A stretch of DNA of 64,000 nt. Origin: Faeciplasma sp048393055 (GTDB lineage: Bacteria > Bacillota > Clostridia > Oscillospirales > Ruminococcaceae). The notes below the pieces were generated by a model. It was not told the DNA's origin and did no database searches. It worked only from the letters and a program-made list of their open reading frames with translations. Each line of letters begins with the position of its first letter. The stretch's first letter is position 1. Location: the NCBI GenBank assembly GCA_048393055.1, contig DBFJJS010000016.1:1-64000 (forward strand), given 5' to 3'. The translations under genes were made by a program, and so were the position numbers. This document shows, in pieces, positions 8,196-15,275 of this stretch.

Positions 8196-9119
8196 TCAGC
8201 GGCTGTCCCTGTCCCGTTCCCGCTTACGCTGCCATTGCTCCAACAACTTGATGACCGTATCGTAGACCTGCTTGTCCGTGTAGCTTTTCGGGAAATATTT
8301 GCGGATGTCCTCCCGCTTAAATTTGTACTGCTCCTGCTGGTTGGGCTTTTGCTCGGCGAGGATGTCGTAAATCGTTTGGTCTTGCAGTACCCCCTCCTGC
8401 GAAAGTTTCTTTAATCGGATCGCCTGTGCGTGGGACGGCGTGCAGTCGTTGAGCCCCATTGCGTCGAGCAGCACCCGCTGTTCGGCCTTGTCTAAGTACG
8501 AAATCTCCACGGCGGGATTGAAAGCGATTTTGTTTTCGTCTACCATTTCTAATAGTTCGTGGATTAGGTAGGTTAGTCGAATATAGCGCTTAACCTGATT
8601 GCGACTTTCTCCTGCGTCCTCCGCAACCTTTTCGACGCTCAACAACTTCTGCCCAACTTGGGCAGAAGTTACACCCTGATGCTTGATTGCATCCAACTTC
8701 ATCTTGTAGGCAAACGCCTTTTCACTGGGCAAAATATGTTCCCGTTGCAGGTTGGCGTCCACCATTGCGATGACTGCTTCATCGTCGCTCATTTCCCGCA
8801 CGATGACCGGCATGGTTTCAATGCCAAGCACCTGACACGCCGCCAGCCGCCTATGCCCGGAGATTAACTCGTACCCGCCCTCCGGCAAGGGGCGAGCGAG
8901 CGCCGGTGTGAGCGTCCCGAATTTTTTAATGCTCTCAATCAGGCGTTTCATTTCCTCATCGTTTTGGATTTTGAATGGATGATCCCTGAACGGATGAAGC
9001 TCGTTTAGTGGAATTTCTTTTACCCGTTCCAGCTTGGTATCGTCCCGTTCCTCCTGCGAGGAAAACAGCTCGTCCAGTGAATTTGTTGGTAAAGTAAAAT
9101 CAGATTTTCGTTTTGTCAT
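8196..9119 (-). CDS. ParB/Spo0J-family partition-like protein
   Basis: A 307-residue ParB-like protein. Residues 30-120 form the ParB N-terminal nuclease/CTPase-like domain, with the GGYELISGHRRLAACQVLG box near residue 82. A helix-turn-helix follows (VAEDAGESRNQVKRYIRLTY). The tail is Lys/Arg-rich. No ParA partner is adjacent, as usual for the ParB-like proteins of Tn1549-type elements. It lies between the integrase fragment and mobC genes, all read leftward. The role in plasmid-like stability or transfer is inferred. Decayed copies of its C-terminal part occur at 28988-29134 and 29547-29651. Confidence 0.88.
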   Translation of the reverse strand: MTKRKSDFTLPTNSLDELFSSQEERDDTKLERVKEIPLNELHPFRDHPFKIQNDEEMKRLIESIKKFGTLTPALARPLPEGGYELISGHRRLAACQVLGIETMPVIVREMSDDEAVIAMVDANLQREHILPSEKAFAYKMKLDAIKHQGVTSAQVGQKLLSVEKVAEDAGESRNQVKRYIRLTYLIHELLEMVDENKIAFNPAVEISYLDKAEQRVLLDAMGLNDCTPSHAQAIRLKKLSQEGVLQDQTIYDILAEQKPNQQEQYKFKREDIRKYFPKSYTDKQVYDTVIKLLEQWQRKRERDRDSR

Positions 9120-9132
9120 TGTGTTTGCCTCC

Positions 9133-9474
9133 TTATTGCCATTTCAGATTGCTTTCACCGGGACGGAGAAACACCGCTTCGACGTCCGCCTGAAACCGAT
9201 GCCAGCGAAGGGCTTCCGCTTTCAGCATTGGCGTATCAATAAAACCGAGGGCATTTGCTTTGAGCGCAAGTTGGTTGATGTTGTTGCCAATGGCGGAAAG
9301 CTGACGCATCGCCTCATAAAATCTTGCGTCCGGCTTTTCCTTGGGCTCGTAGCCGTGAAGCAGGATTCGGATCACTGCTGTCTCTGTAATTCCGCAAAGC
9401 TTTGCCTTGCGTTTTAATTCTCTGGTGTCCTGTGGGGAAAGCCAGAACTGTTTTTTGATTCTTTGTTTCATCAT
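9133..9474 (-). CDS. MobC-like mobilisation protein 1
   Basis: A 113-residue basic protein. The N-terminus (KQFWLSPQDTRELKRKAKLC) looks like a ribbon-helix-helix DNA-binding start. The region RQLSAIGNNINQLALKANA matches the core of MobC relaxosome accessory proteins, which help the relaxase nick oriT. No relaxase is visible in the window, so it may be an orphan. ATG ATG at 9474/9471 follows GAAAGGAAG; either could be the start. It is in series with parB and the other element genes on the minus strand. Confidence 0.75.
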   Translation of the reverse strand: MMKQRIKKQFWLSPQDTRELKRKAKLCGITETAVIRILLHGYEPKEKPDARFYEAMRQLSAIGNNINQLALKANALGFIDTPMLKAEALRWHRFQADVEAVFLRPGESNLKWQ

Positions 9475-9585
9475 GTTCTTCCTTTCGTTGAGGGGTATTA
9501 GGGTGCGCCCTAACGAGATTTACCGTTTTACGACCTTTGGGAGTACAAACGGTCTGCTCGCTAAGATAACGCAGACGATTTCTGC

Positions 9586-9846
9586 CTATCGCAATTCTTT
9601 CAAAATCGCATCAATACGGCGGATAATTTCATCCTTTTCAAGCTGCGGAATGGCTGCTCTCAGTTGCTTTAACTGCCGGAAAAGGCGGTAATCTTTTTCT
9701 CGGACTGTTGCTTCAACATTCATTCCAAGCCCCAGTCTCCGCAGATATTCTGAAAGAGAAAGCGCACAGTAATCGGCATTCTTCAAAAGCTTTTCTTTCT
9801 CTTCCGGCGTTACCCGCACGTTGATTCCAAGTGTTTTGCTTCTCAT
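9586..9846 (-). CDS. MobC-like or RHH mobilisation protein 2
   Basis: About 86 residues. MRSKTLGINVRVTPEEKEKL is a typical start of small ribbon-helix-helix mobilisation proteins, followed by SLSEYLRRLGLG and a C-terminal helix (EIIRRIDAILKELR). The start is uncertain between 9846 and 9852; both ATG codons lie behind AAAGGA. It sits between the RepA-like ATPase gene and mobC 1, which suggests relaxosome or partition work. Function not proven. Confidence 0.6.
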   Translation of the reverse strand: MRSKTLGINVRVTPEEKEKLLKNADYCALSLSEYLRRLGLGMNVEATVREKDYRLFRQLKQLRAAIPQLEKDEIIRRIDAILKELR

Positions 9847-9904
9847 AAACATCAAATCCTTTCTTAAAATTGTGACGGTAATGACGGTCGTGACGCACTT
9901 TTCG

Positions 9905-10921
9905 CTATATACCGTTTGCCCCGTCATTTGCGTCACTGCCGTCATGCCGTATGAACTTGATCAGCCTGCTTTGTCCCGTCCGCTTGGTCCGGTACTCGAT
10001 CCCGCCGGGTTCCAGCACCTCATAGGAAAACTGCCCCAAATACTTCGTTACCACATTGGGCGTGGTTTCGGTTTCCGCCATATCGGCGATCAATTCAGTG
10101 GCGGTTCCCACCCATTCTGTGCGGTCTTTCATAAATTCAGCTACCCGAAAAAGAAACTGCGGAATCTCTGCCTTATGGATTTCCTCTGTATTTTTGCGCT
10201 CTACCAATTCCCATTTCAGGTCTTGAAACCGCAGGGTCAGTTCCTGATATTCCACATCCCGTCCGCAGGCAAGAAGGGTGGCGTCCCTGCTGCTTCGCTT
10301 GCGCTTAAGCACATAGTTGGTATCCGCCGCCCCGGTGATACCGGTAGAGCCGGACACCTCGTTGAACGGATCATCCCCGTCCTTCAGCTTTCGCAGATGA
10401 TGGATGAGAATAATGGAAATATCGTGCTCGTCGGCGATTCGTTTGATAGAGGAGATGTCATCGTAATCGTTGCCGTACATTCCCACTTTTCCGGCGCTCC
10501 CCTTGGAATCCCGCACCTTTTGGAGCGTGTCGATAATCACCAGCTTTGTTTTCGGGAAGTCCTCTAAAAAGTTGATGATTTCCTCCTCCAGTCCGTTCCC
10601 GATCAAGCCGCAGGTCACGGATAAATGGAAACTCCGGTTTGAATCATCCGTCAAATCGAAAAGTCGGTCTTTGATTCGTTTGAGCGTATCCTCCAAACAG
10701 AGATACAGCACGTCGCAGTGCATGGTCGGGATTCCCCAAACGGGAAGTCCCTGTGACACCTGCAAGCCGAGCCACAGCATCAGCCAGCTTTTGCCGATTT
10801 TGGCGGCTCCGCTCAGAACATTTACCCCCTGCGGGATCAGCCCATCGACGATGAACATGGTCTTACTCATCGGTGTGGACAGCAGGGTTTCTGCATCCAC
10901 GGTTACTAATTTTCTTTTCAT
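9905..10921 (-). CDS. RepA-like AAA/RecA-fold ATPase
   Basis: A 338-residue RecA-fold ATPase. Walker A is GAAKIGKSW near residues 38-46 and Walker B is KLVIIDTLQ near 126-134. HDISIILIHHLRK is the sensor-like strand. The SGSTGITGAADTNYVLKRKR segment is typical of RepA-type hexameric helicases of mobile elements. The C-terminus after residue 240 looks like a winged-helix segment (ATELIADMAE ...). The ATG at 10921 follows GGAAAGGA. Together with the repeat array at 11872-12519 it could form a replication unit for the excised element. That link is an inference; the ATPase fold is clear. Confidence 0.82.
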   Translation of the reverse strand: MKRKLVTVDAETLLSTPMSKTMFIVDGLIPQGVNVLSGAAKIGKSWLMLWLGLQVSQGLPVWGIPTMHCDVLYLCLEDTLKRIKDRLFDLTDDSNRSFHLSVTCGLIGNGLEEEIINFLEDFPKTKLVIIDTLQKVRDSKGSAGKVGMYGNDYDDISSIKRIADEHDISIILIHHLRKLKDGDDPFNEVSGSTGITGAADTNYVLKRKRSSRDATLLACGRDVEYQELTLRFQDLKWELVERKNTEEIHKAEIPQFLFRVAEFMKDRTEWVGTATELIADMAETETTPNVVTKYLGQFSYEVLEPGGIEYRTKRTGQSRLIKFIRHDGSDANDGANGI

Positions 10922-11045
10922 AAGTACATCCTTTCCTTTTTGTTGTAGACAGTTAGAAAACCGAAATCAGAGGTTTTGGTATATTATCCTTTCTTGCCTT
11001 GTTTCAGCTTGTGAAAGCCCTTGTAAACCGGGCATTTGGGGGTTC

Positions 11046-11402
11046 CTAATTGTCCGCTTTGCGCTTTCTTGCGCTCTCGTTTTTCTGCCTGCGGTGCACC
11101 TTTTTGCTGCACGATAGGCAGTACTTTTGCCGGTTGGAGTTTGGCACAAATGCCGTCCCACATTCGGCACAGTGATAAGTACGCTGCTTGAAAATGTCCG
11201 CATACAGTTCCTTTTCGGCTGGTAAAACCGCATTGCGGAAATACTTGCAGATAAGAGATAACGAAATCATCTGCACACAAACGCAGCTGTCTCCTTCGTC
11301 AAGCGGCAAGCAGTTTCCGTCGTCGTAATTGGCACACAGTCTTTTAATCAGCCGGTTGCATCGCCTGCGCTGGGATGGTGTGAGTTCGATTCGATCAGGC
11401 AC
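11046..11402 (-). CDS. Cysteine-rich VLP protein of Tn1549-type elements
   Basis: A 118-residue protein starting with GTG, 10 bases behind GGAGG. It has a basic N-terminal region (TPSQRRRCNRLIKRLC), a central AVLPAEKELYADI motif that gives the Cys_rich_VLP family its name, and a CAECG ... CLSC four-cysteine knuckle near residues 78-96 that likely binds zinc. The tail is strongly basic. It overlaps the end of the excisionase-like gene by 8 bp, so the two are co-translated. The family is common in clostridial conjugative elements; its role is not known. Confidence 0.8.
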   Translation of the reverse strand: MPDRIELTPSQRRRCNRLIKRLCANYDDGNCLPLDEGDSCVCVQMISLSLICKYFRNAVLPAEKELYADIFKQRTYHCAECGTAFVPNSNRQKYCLSCSKKVHRRQKNESARKRKADN

Positions 11403-11628
11403 TGGATTTTACCTCCTTTTTTTCTTCGGTCACGTAATTGATCACGCTGACTTTCGGGATTTTGAAACTATTGCCGATTTTGATTGCCTGCAATTCACCG
11501 TTGTTGATGAGATCGTAAGCAAGCTGACGGCTGATGCCCAGCATTTCCCGAAGCTGCCGGACAGTCACGATGTCCGGATATTCCGGGAACATCATCTGAT
11601 AAAGCTCTTTGAGCTCTGATTTTTTCAT
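11395..11628 (-). CDS. Excisionase-like HTH protein
   Basis: A 77-residue protein. TVRQLREMLGISRQLAYDLI is the MerR/excisionase-type winged helix found in Xis and helix_turn_helix_17 proteins, followed by the wing (GELQAIKIGNSFKIPKVSVI). It is preceded by AGGAGG and by a structured leader with a 30-codon ORF. It probably regulates excision or the downstream VLP, repA and mob genes. Target DNA is unknown. Confidence 0.78.
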   Translation of the reverse strand: MKKSELKELYQMMFPEYPDIVTVRQLREMLGISRQLAYDLINNGELQAIKIGNSFKIPKVSVINYVTEEKKEVKSSA

Positions 11629-11639
11629 AGCGCTTCGAT

Positions 11640-11870
11640 CCTCCTTTTTTACGGCTATGTAAGGCAGATACCGGCGTGAGGATCATAGTGCCATCCGATA
11701 TCTGTTGCCGTTGCACCCTAAGATTCCTATAGGCACTCCCGTTTGTCGGCGGGCGCTGTGTAGTCCCAAGTTGTGGTTACTATCAACTCAGGCGCTCGTT
11801 TGCCTTTCGGCAAAGTCATGGCGGTTTGTATCCTTCGGACGGTCATTCAGTTTTCAGCTGCTGTGAAAGA
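11640..11870 (-). promoter_or_regulatory. Structured leader of the excisionase-like operon
   Basis: About 230 bp of leader on the minus strand. It opens with GCTGAAAACTGAATG near 11855, similar to the start of the leader at 1356. It then holds a GAAA-tetraloop hairpin near 11800-11815 and a candidate leader peptide, and ends at GGAGG before the gene. Antitermination or attenuation is possible; no classical terminator was found in it. Confidence 0.35.
11727..11819 (-). CDS. Candidate 30-residue leader peptide
   Basis: An ATG-started ORF of 30 codons in the leader of the excisionase-like gene, with AAGGA about 11 bp upstream. The product begins MTLPKGKRAPE and is rich in charged and Thr residues, unlike random translation. 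A perfect TTTGCC-GAAA-GGCAAA hairpin overlaps its 5' end (about 11800-11815). It could be an attenuation peptide or a real small protein. Unproven. Confidence 0.35.
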   Translation of the reverse strand: MTLPKGKRAPELIVTTTWDYTAPADKRECL

Positions 11871-11871
11871 A

Positions 11872-12519
11872 CCCTTCACTTATTCCCACAGGGAGAGGTC
11901 AAATGCACCCCCTAAACGGGGAAAAATATTTGAGAATTTAAAAAGTCCTTTCACCTGTTCCCACTGGAAAGAGCAAAATTATCGGGTGTTTTTGAAAAAT
12001 TTTTTGTTTTGCAAAAGACCCCTTCACTCATTTGGACAAAGGGGGCCGAAATGCACACCCATTTTCGGGCTTTTTCTCGAAAATTTTTTTGAGAAAAAAT
12101 TTTACCCTTCACTTATTCCCACCGGGAAGGGGCCAATTCCAACCCTGTTTCAAAAAATATTTTGCTGTTTGTAAAAACCTCCTCACTTATTCCCACTGAG
12201 AGAAGCCAAATGCACACCCTAAATCTCAAAAAATTTATCCCTTCACTTATTTGGAATTGAGAAGCCGAAACGCACCCTGTTTTTACAAAAATTTTGAAAA
12301 ATATTTTTTGATTGAGGGCCTTGATTCTGCTTGCTCAAAAAGTCCCTTCACTTATTCCCACTAAGAACAGCCAAATGCACCCCCTAAATCTCAAAAAAAT
12401 TTTATCCCTTCATTTATTTGGAATTGGGATGCCAAAACGCAACCTGTTTTTCAGGAAAAACAGAAAAAATTTTTTGAAAAGACTGTCTATCTCAAAAACA
12501 TCCCCTCACTTGTTCCCAC
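11872..12519. repeat. Nine-copy iteron-like direct repeat array
   Basis: Imperfect copies of the 18-bp unit CCCTTCACTTATTCCCAC begin at 11872, 11947, 12020, 12105, 12179, 12238, 12344, 12406 and 12502. Some copies end in TTTGGAAT instead of TTCCCAC. Between them recur a GCCAAATGCACCCCCTAAAT-like segment and runs of A and T. The pair at 12179/12238 and the pair at 12344/12406 are copies of one larger unit about 166 bp apart. Spacing is irregular and spacers resemble each other, so it is not a CRISPR. Best guess: replication origin, partition site or transcription-control array of the outer element. Confidence 0.75.
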
Positions 12520-12686
12520 CGGGAGAGGGCATTTGGGGATAGTAATCCCGAAAAAGGCAAAAAATTTGCCCTCCGGATATGGCGGGCATTTACGTGTTTA
12601 TAGAAAATAATGATTCGGATTGTCTGCTGTAAATTGGATAATAAAAAATAGGCTGCTCTGTTATGAGCAACCTATTTTGGCTTTAG

Positions 12687-13385
12687 TTATTCTGTTTGCA
12701 AAATACCGATATCCTGAAACATGAACTGCATTTTATCGATTTCCTTTTCCGTATGGTAATGACCGCAGTACCAGCGTTTATAATCAATTCTTTCTTCGAT
12801 CCTGTCGAGCCATTCTTCCGTGCTCTTATCCACGGAACTCTGGTCAATTCCGGAAAGAAAAACTTCCGTGGGTTCATATTTTAGGGGGCAGATATGGGAG
12901 AGGACGATGTCAATCTGATTTCCGTGCTCTGCAAGCTGCTGTTCCACATAAGCCTTGATTTCCGCAGAAGGCTGCTCATTCGCAAACCACGCCCAGCCCC
13001 GTGCAAGGCGATAATATTTGTCCACGCTGTACGCCCCGCCAATGGCGATGCAAGCCTGCTCGCCGAATCGATAGATTTCGCCATCCTTTGCAAAAAGGAT
13101 GTGCGGGTACGCCTCTTCATACCAAACCGTTCCGCCGCAGTATTCCTTTGTCTGATAGCTCGGAATATCCGCAGGGCGCATCTCATGGTTTCCGTGGATA
13201 CAGAAAGTCGTGAACGGAAAACTGTTTACAAATCTTTTGCGGACTGCGTCCTTTTCTCCTGTGTAGTAGTTGAGCCCTGCGTCGCCCAATACAATCATAA
13301 CATCCTGTTCGGTCGGTTGTATTTTGTCCGCAAAGGCAAGGTAACGGCTGAAATCGCCGTGGGTGTCTCCTGTGATATAAAACAT
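12687..13385 (-). CDS. Calcineurin-like metallophosphoesterase
   Basis: A 232-residue metallophosphoesterase with the complete metal-binding set: GDTHGD at residues 6-11, GDAG near 34, GNHE near 65, SHICP near 164 and GHYH near 211. It is cytoplasmic and near the short end for the fold. The ATG at 13385 follows GGAGATG. It is the last gene of a leftward group with an unrecognised protein and a second phosphoesterase. Substrate is unknown; homologues occur as cargo in many clostridial mobile elements. Confidence 0.85.
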   Translation of the reverse strand: MFYITGDTHGDFSRYLAFADKIQPTEQDVMIVLGDAGLNYYTGEKDAVRKRFVNSFPFTTFCIHGNHEMRPADIPSYQTKEYCGGTVWYEEAYPHILFAKDGEIYRFGEQACIAIGGAYSVDKYYRLARGWAWFANEQPSAEIKAYVEQQLAEHGNQIDIVLSHICPLKYEPTEVFLSGIDQSSVDKSTEEWLDRIEERIDYKRWYCGHYHTEKEIDKMQFMFQDIGILQTE

Positions 13386-13422
13386 AAAATCATCTCCATT
13401 TTACCGCTTTTCAGCGGCTTTT

Positions 13423-13938
13423 TTACGATTGATCCAGATACGCCTGAACATCAAACCGAAAGTCTTTGAATTCATGCGGGTGCTTTTGGGGCAGCATATC
13501 TGCCTTTTCCTGAATCTGTCCGGCAATCTCGGAAATGTCGATTCCCGAATATTTCCTTGCAGCTTTCAGAAACCACAGAATTTCGTTCCCGCTTATGGTG
13601 ATTTCAAAGCCGGTATATTTCTCCCAAATCCATTTACCGTCCGGCACCTCCCGAATGGGCTCATGATAGGAAATCAGCAGAAAATCGTCTTTCAGGAAAT
13701 GGTTGACCCATAAATTCGGGATATATTTCAGATCCGCAACGCCTTTTGCGGAGAGATATCCCCACCGCTTATAATATCTGCCGTGAACATACCACTCCGG
13801 CAAATCTTCAGGCTTTATCTTGGTGGGGTAGACCATGTCGGAAAAAAGATACCCGTCTTTATCCTTGATATATTGCATCTGATGACGAACCCAGACGATT
13901 TTCTCTATCGTATATAAATTCTTTCTAAACCTTTTCAT
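13423..13938 (-). CDS. Unrecognised protein between two phosphoesterases
   Basis: A 171-residue protein I do not recognise. It is rich in aromatic residues (Trp, Tyr) and has a basic N-terminus (MKRFRKNLYTIEKIVWVRHQ). There is no signal peptide, membrane segment or clear motif. The ATG at 13938 is chosen because AGGAGG precedes it; it overlaps the end of the upstream phosphoesterase by 14 bp, so the two are translationally coupled. The tight link suggests the two products work on the same substrate. Function not assigned. Confidence 0.65.
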   Translation of the reverse strand: MKRFRKNLYTIEKIVWVRHQMQYIKDKDGYLFSDMVYPTKIKPEDLPEWYVHGRYYKRWGYLSAKGVADLKYIPNLWVNHFLKDDFLLISYHEPIREVPDGKWIWEKYTGFEITISGNEILWFLKAARKYSGIDISEIAGQIQEKADMLPQKHPHEFKDFRFDVQAYLDQS

Positions 13939-14491
13939 GGGGTTCCTCCTTCCCGGCTGAAAGCCGCTTGAAGTTTCTGTTATTCTCCACCAGCTCGTCA
14001 AAGGTAACCGGCATTAGGCCGTTGATGTCCGCTCCGGCGTTGAGCACATTGTCCCGTGCTGCCAGCAGGGGCCAGTAATCCATGCTCGTATCGTTGTGAA
14101 TATGTCCGTGGATCATATAAGACCTTTGGGCGTGCTTCCACGTGACCATGGGATAGTGGCACAGGGTCAGGGCGTGCTGCCCGTCGGTGGTTTCCAGAAA
14201 CTTGTCAATGCTTTCAAAATATCTCGAAATATCCGCCTTTGTCATCCATGAGCCGTCGTGATTGCCCACGATCAGGCGCTTTTTACCCTTGAGCTGCTTC
14301 AGGATTTCTTCAAAATTGACCGACCGAAAAAACATATCGCCAAGGATATAGACCGTGTCGTTACCCTTTACACGGCTGTTCCAGTTTGCAATCAAAGCTT
14401 CGTCCATCTCTGCGGCGCAGGAGAAGGGACGGCCGCAAAAGCGGATGACGTTTTCGTGCCCGAAATGGGTATCCGCAGTAAAATAAATCAT
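13925..14491 (-). CDS. Metallophosphoesterase, MPE_2-like
   Basis: A 188-residue phosphoesterase of the YfcE/MPE_2 type: TADTHFGHENVIRFCGRPF at the N-terminus, GDMFF near residue 53, GNHDGSW near 75, CHYP near 109 and HGHIHND near 126. All five metal-binding motifs are present. The ATG at 14491 is chosen for the AAGGAGAAA ahead of it, not the in-frame start 15 codons upstream, which would run into a terminator. It is distantly related to the phosphoesterase at 12687. Substrate unknown. Confidence 0.85.
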   Translation of the reverse strand: MIYFTADTHFGHENVIRFCGRPFSCAAEMDEALIANWNSRVKGNDTVYILGDMFFRSVNFEEILKQLKGKKRLIVGNHDGSWMTKADISRYFESIDKFLETTDGQHALTLCHYPMVTWKHAQRSYMIHGHIHNDTSMDYWPLLAARDNVLNAGADINGLMPVTFDELVENNRNFKRLSAGKEEPHEKV

Positions 14492-14511
14492 GTTGCTTTT
14501 CTCCTTCCTCC

Positions 14512-14547
14512 AAATAAAAACAGAGCTGCCAAACACGACAGCTCTGC
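14512..14547 (-). terminator. Intrinsic terminator of the small basic gene
   Basis: On the minus strand CAGAGCTG (14546-14539) pairs with CAGCTCTG (14528-14521) and is followed by a run of five T (14520-14516). It lies about 20 bp after the stop of the 38-codon gene and before the phosphoesterase gene. Confidence 0.8.
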
Positions 14548-14568
14548 ACGATTTTGAAAATTCGTCCT

Positions 14569-14685
14569 TTACCGTTTTCGTCTGCGCCGTATGCGTAAAA
14601 AGTCCCTATGCAGTTTTAACCCGGATTCCACGGAGGACAATCCGAGCGTAATGAGATTCGATTTGAAAAGTATCGTATGCAGCAT
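14569..14685 (-). CDS. Small basic 38-residue protein
   Basis: A 38-codon ORF too short for routine calling but with complete signals. There is a promoter at 14722-14750, a strong GAAGGAGG seven bases before the ATG at 14685, and an intrinsic terminator after the stop. The product begins MLHTILFKSNLITLG and ends in a very basic RIRRRRKR tail, which suggests nucleic acid or membrane binding. It is a single-gene unit. No family recognised; small toxin, leader peptide or regulator are all possible. Confidence 0.5.
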   Translation of the reverse strand: MLHTILFKSNLITLGLSSVESGLKLHRDFLRIRRRRKR

Positions 14686-14721
14686 CGTTTTTCCTCCTTC
14701 GGGTAGTCAATCGTAAGGGAT

Positions 14722-14750
14722 ATGATACACGTTTTTGGGTTGTATGTCAA
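14722..14750 (-). promoter_or_regulatory. Sigma-A promoter of the small basic gene
   Basis: On the minus strand TTGACA (14750-14745) and TATCAT (14727-14722) are 17 bp apart, near the consensus. Transcription would start about 30 bp before the ribosome binding site of the 38-codon gene. The remaining intergenic DNA to 14789 holds nothing else I can see. Confidence 0.7.
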
Positions 14751-14789
14751 ATGTGCAATTCATCCACACTATTATTCAAGTTCTATATA

Positions 14790-15275
14790 TTAGAATTTCC
14801 AACCTTCAACTTCACATAGCTTTGTTATGTTCATTGCCTGCAATCCATATTTTTTACATATTTGAGGTATCTTGGTAGGTTTGTCCGGATTTTCTTCTGT
14901 TATTACAGCAAGACCATATTTCATTGCCGTAGCAATAAGAAATGCGTCACCGGAAGATGTTCCACTTTTTCCAGTAAATTCAATCATTTTCGGATTATCT
15001 GTAACTATTCTTCTTACATTCATTTGAACTTCATCGTCAATATCGAGCACATCACACCGCTGTATATTTAACCAGCTGATAATATCTCTATCTTTGATTT
15101 CATCAACAATTTCAGAACAGGTGACAATTACTTTTTCTTTCATACAATTCTCAATATTTTCCCACTGACTTTTATAAACGAGTCTTGTATGGGGTTCACC
15201 CGGCTTTTGAGATAAAATTGACGAGGTGTCCATTATATATTTATAAGGTGCTGAAAATAATGTTAATTGTTCCAT
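14790..15275 (-). CDS. DUF4411 PIN-like protein
   Basis: A 161-residue PIN-fold protein of the DUF4411 type. The first acidic site is YIMDTSSI near residues 13-20, another is EIVDEIKDRD, and the late site is SSGDAFLIATAM near 106-117, followed by VITEENPD. These Asp residues would hold the metal of an RNase site. GGAGGTGG precedes the ATG at 15275. The gene overlaps the ancestral end of the ImmA gene by 13 bp. DUF4411 and ImmA/IrrE genes are often paired, in a toxin-antitoxin-like layout; that role here is inferred. Confidence 0.8.
   Translation of the reverse strand: MEQLTLFSAPYKYIMDTSSILSQKPGEPHTRLVYKSQWENIENCMKEKVIVTCSEIVDEIKDRDIISWLNIQRCDVLDIDDEVQMNVRRIVTDNPKMIEFTGKSGTSSGDAFLIATAMKYGLAVITEENPDKPTKIPQICKKYGLQAMNITKLCEVEGWKF

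Noticed and set aside
11872..12519. CRISPR array
   Set aside because: The repeats vary between copies, spacing is 59-106 bp and the spacers resemble each other; there are no cas genes.
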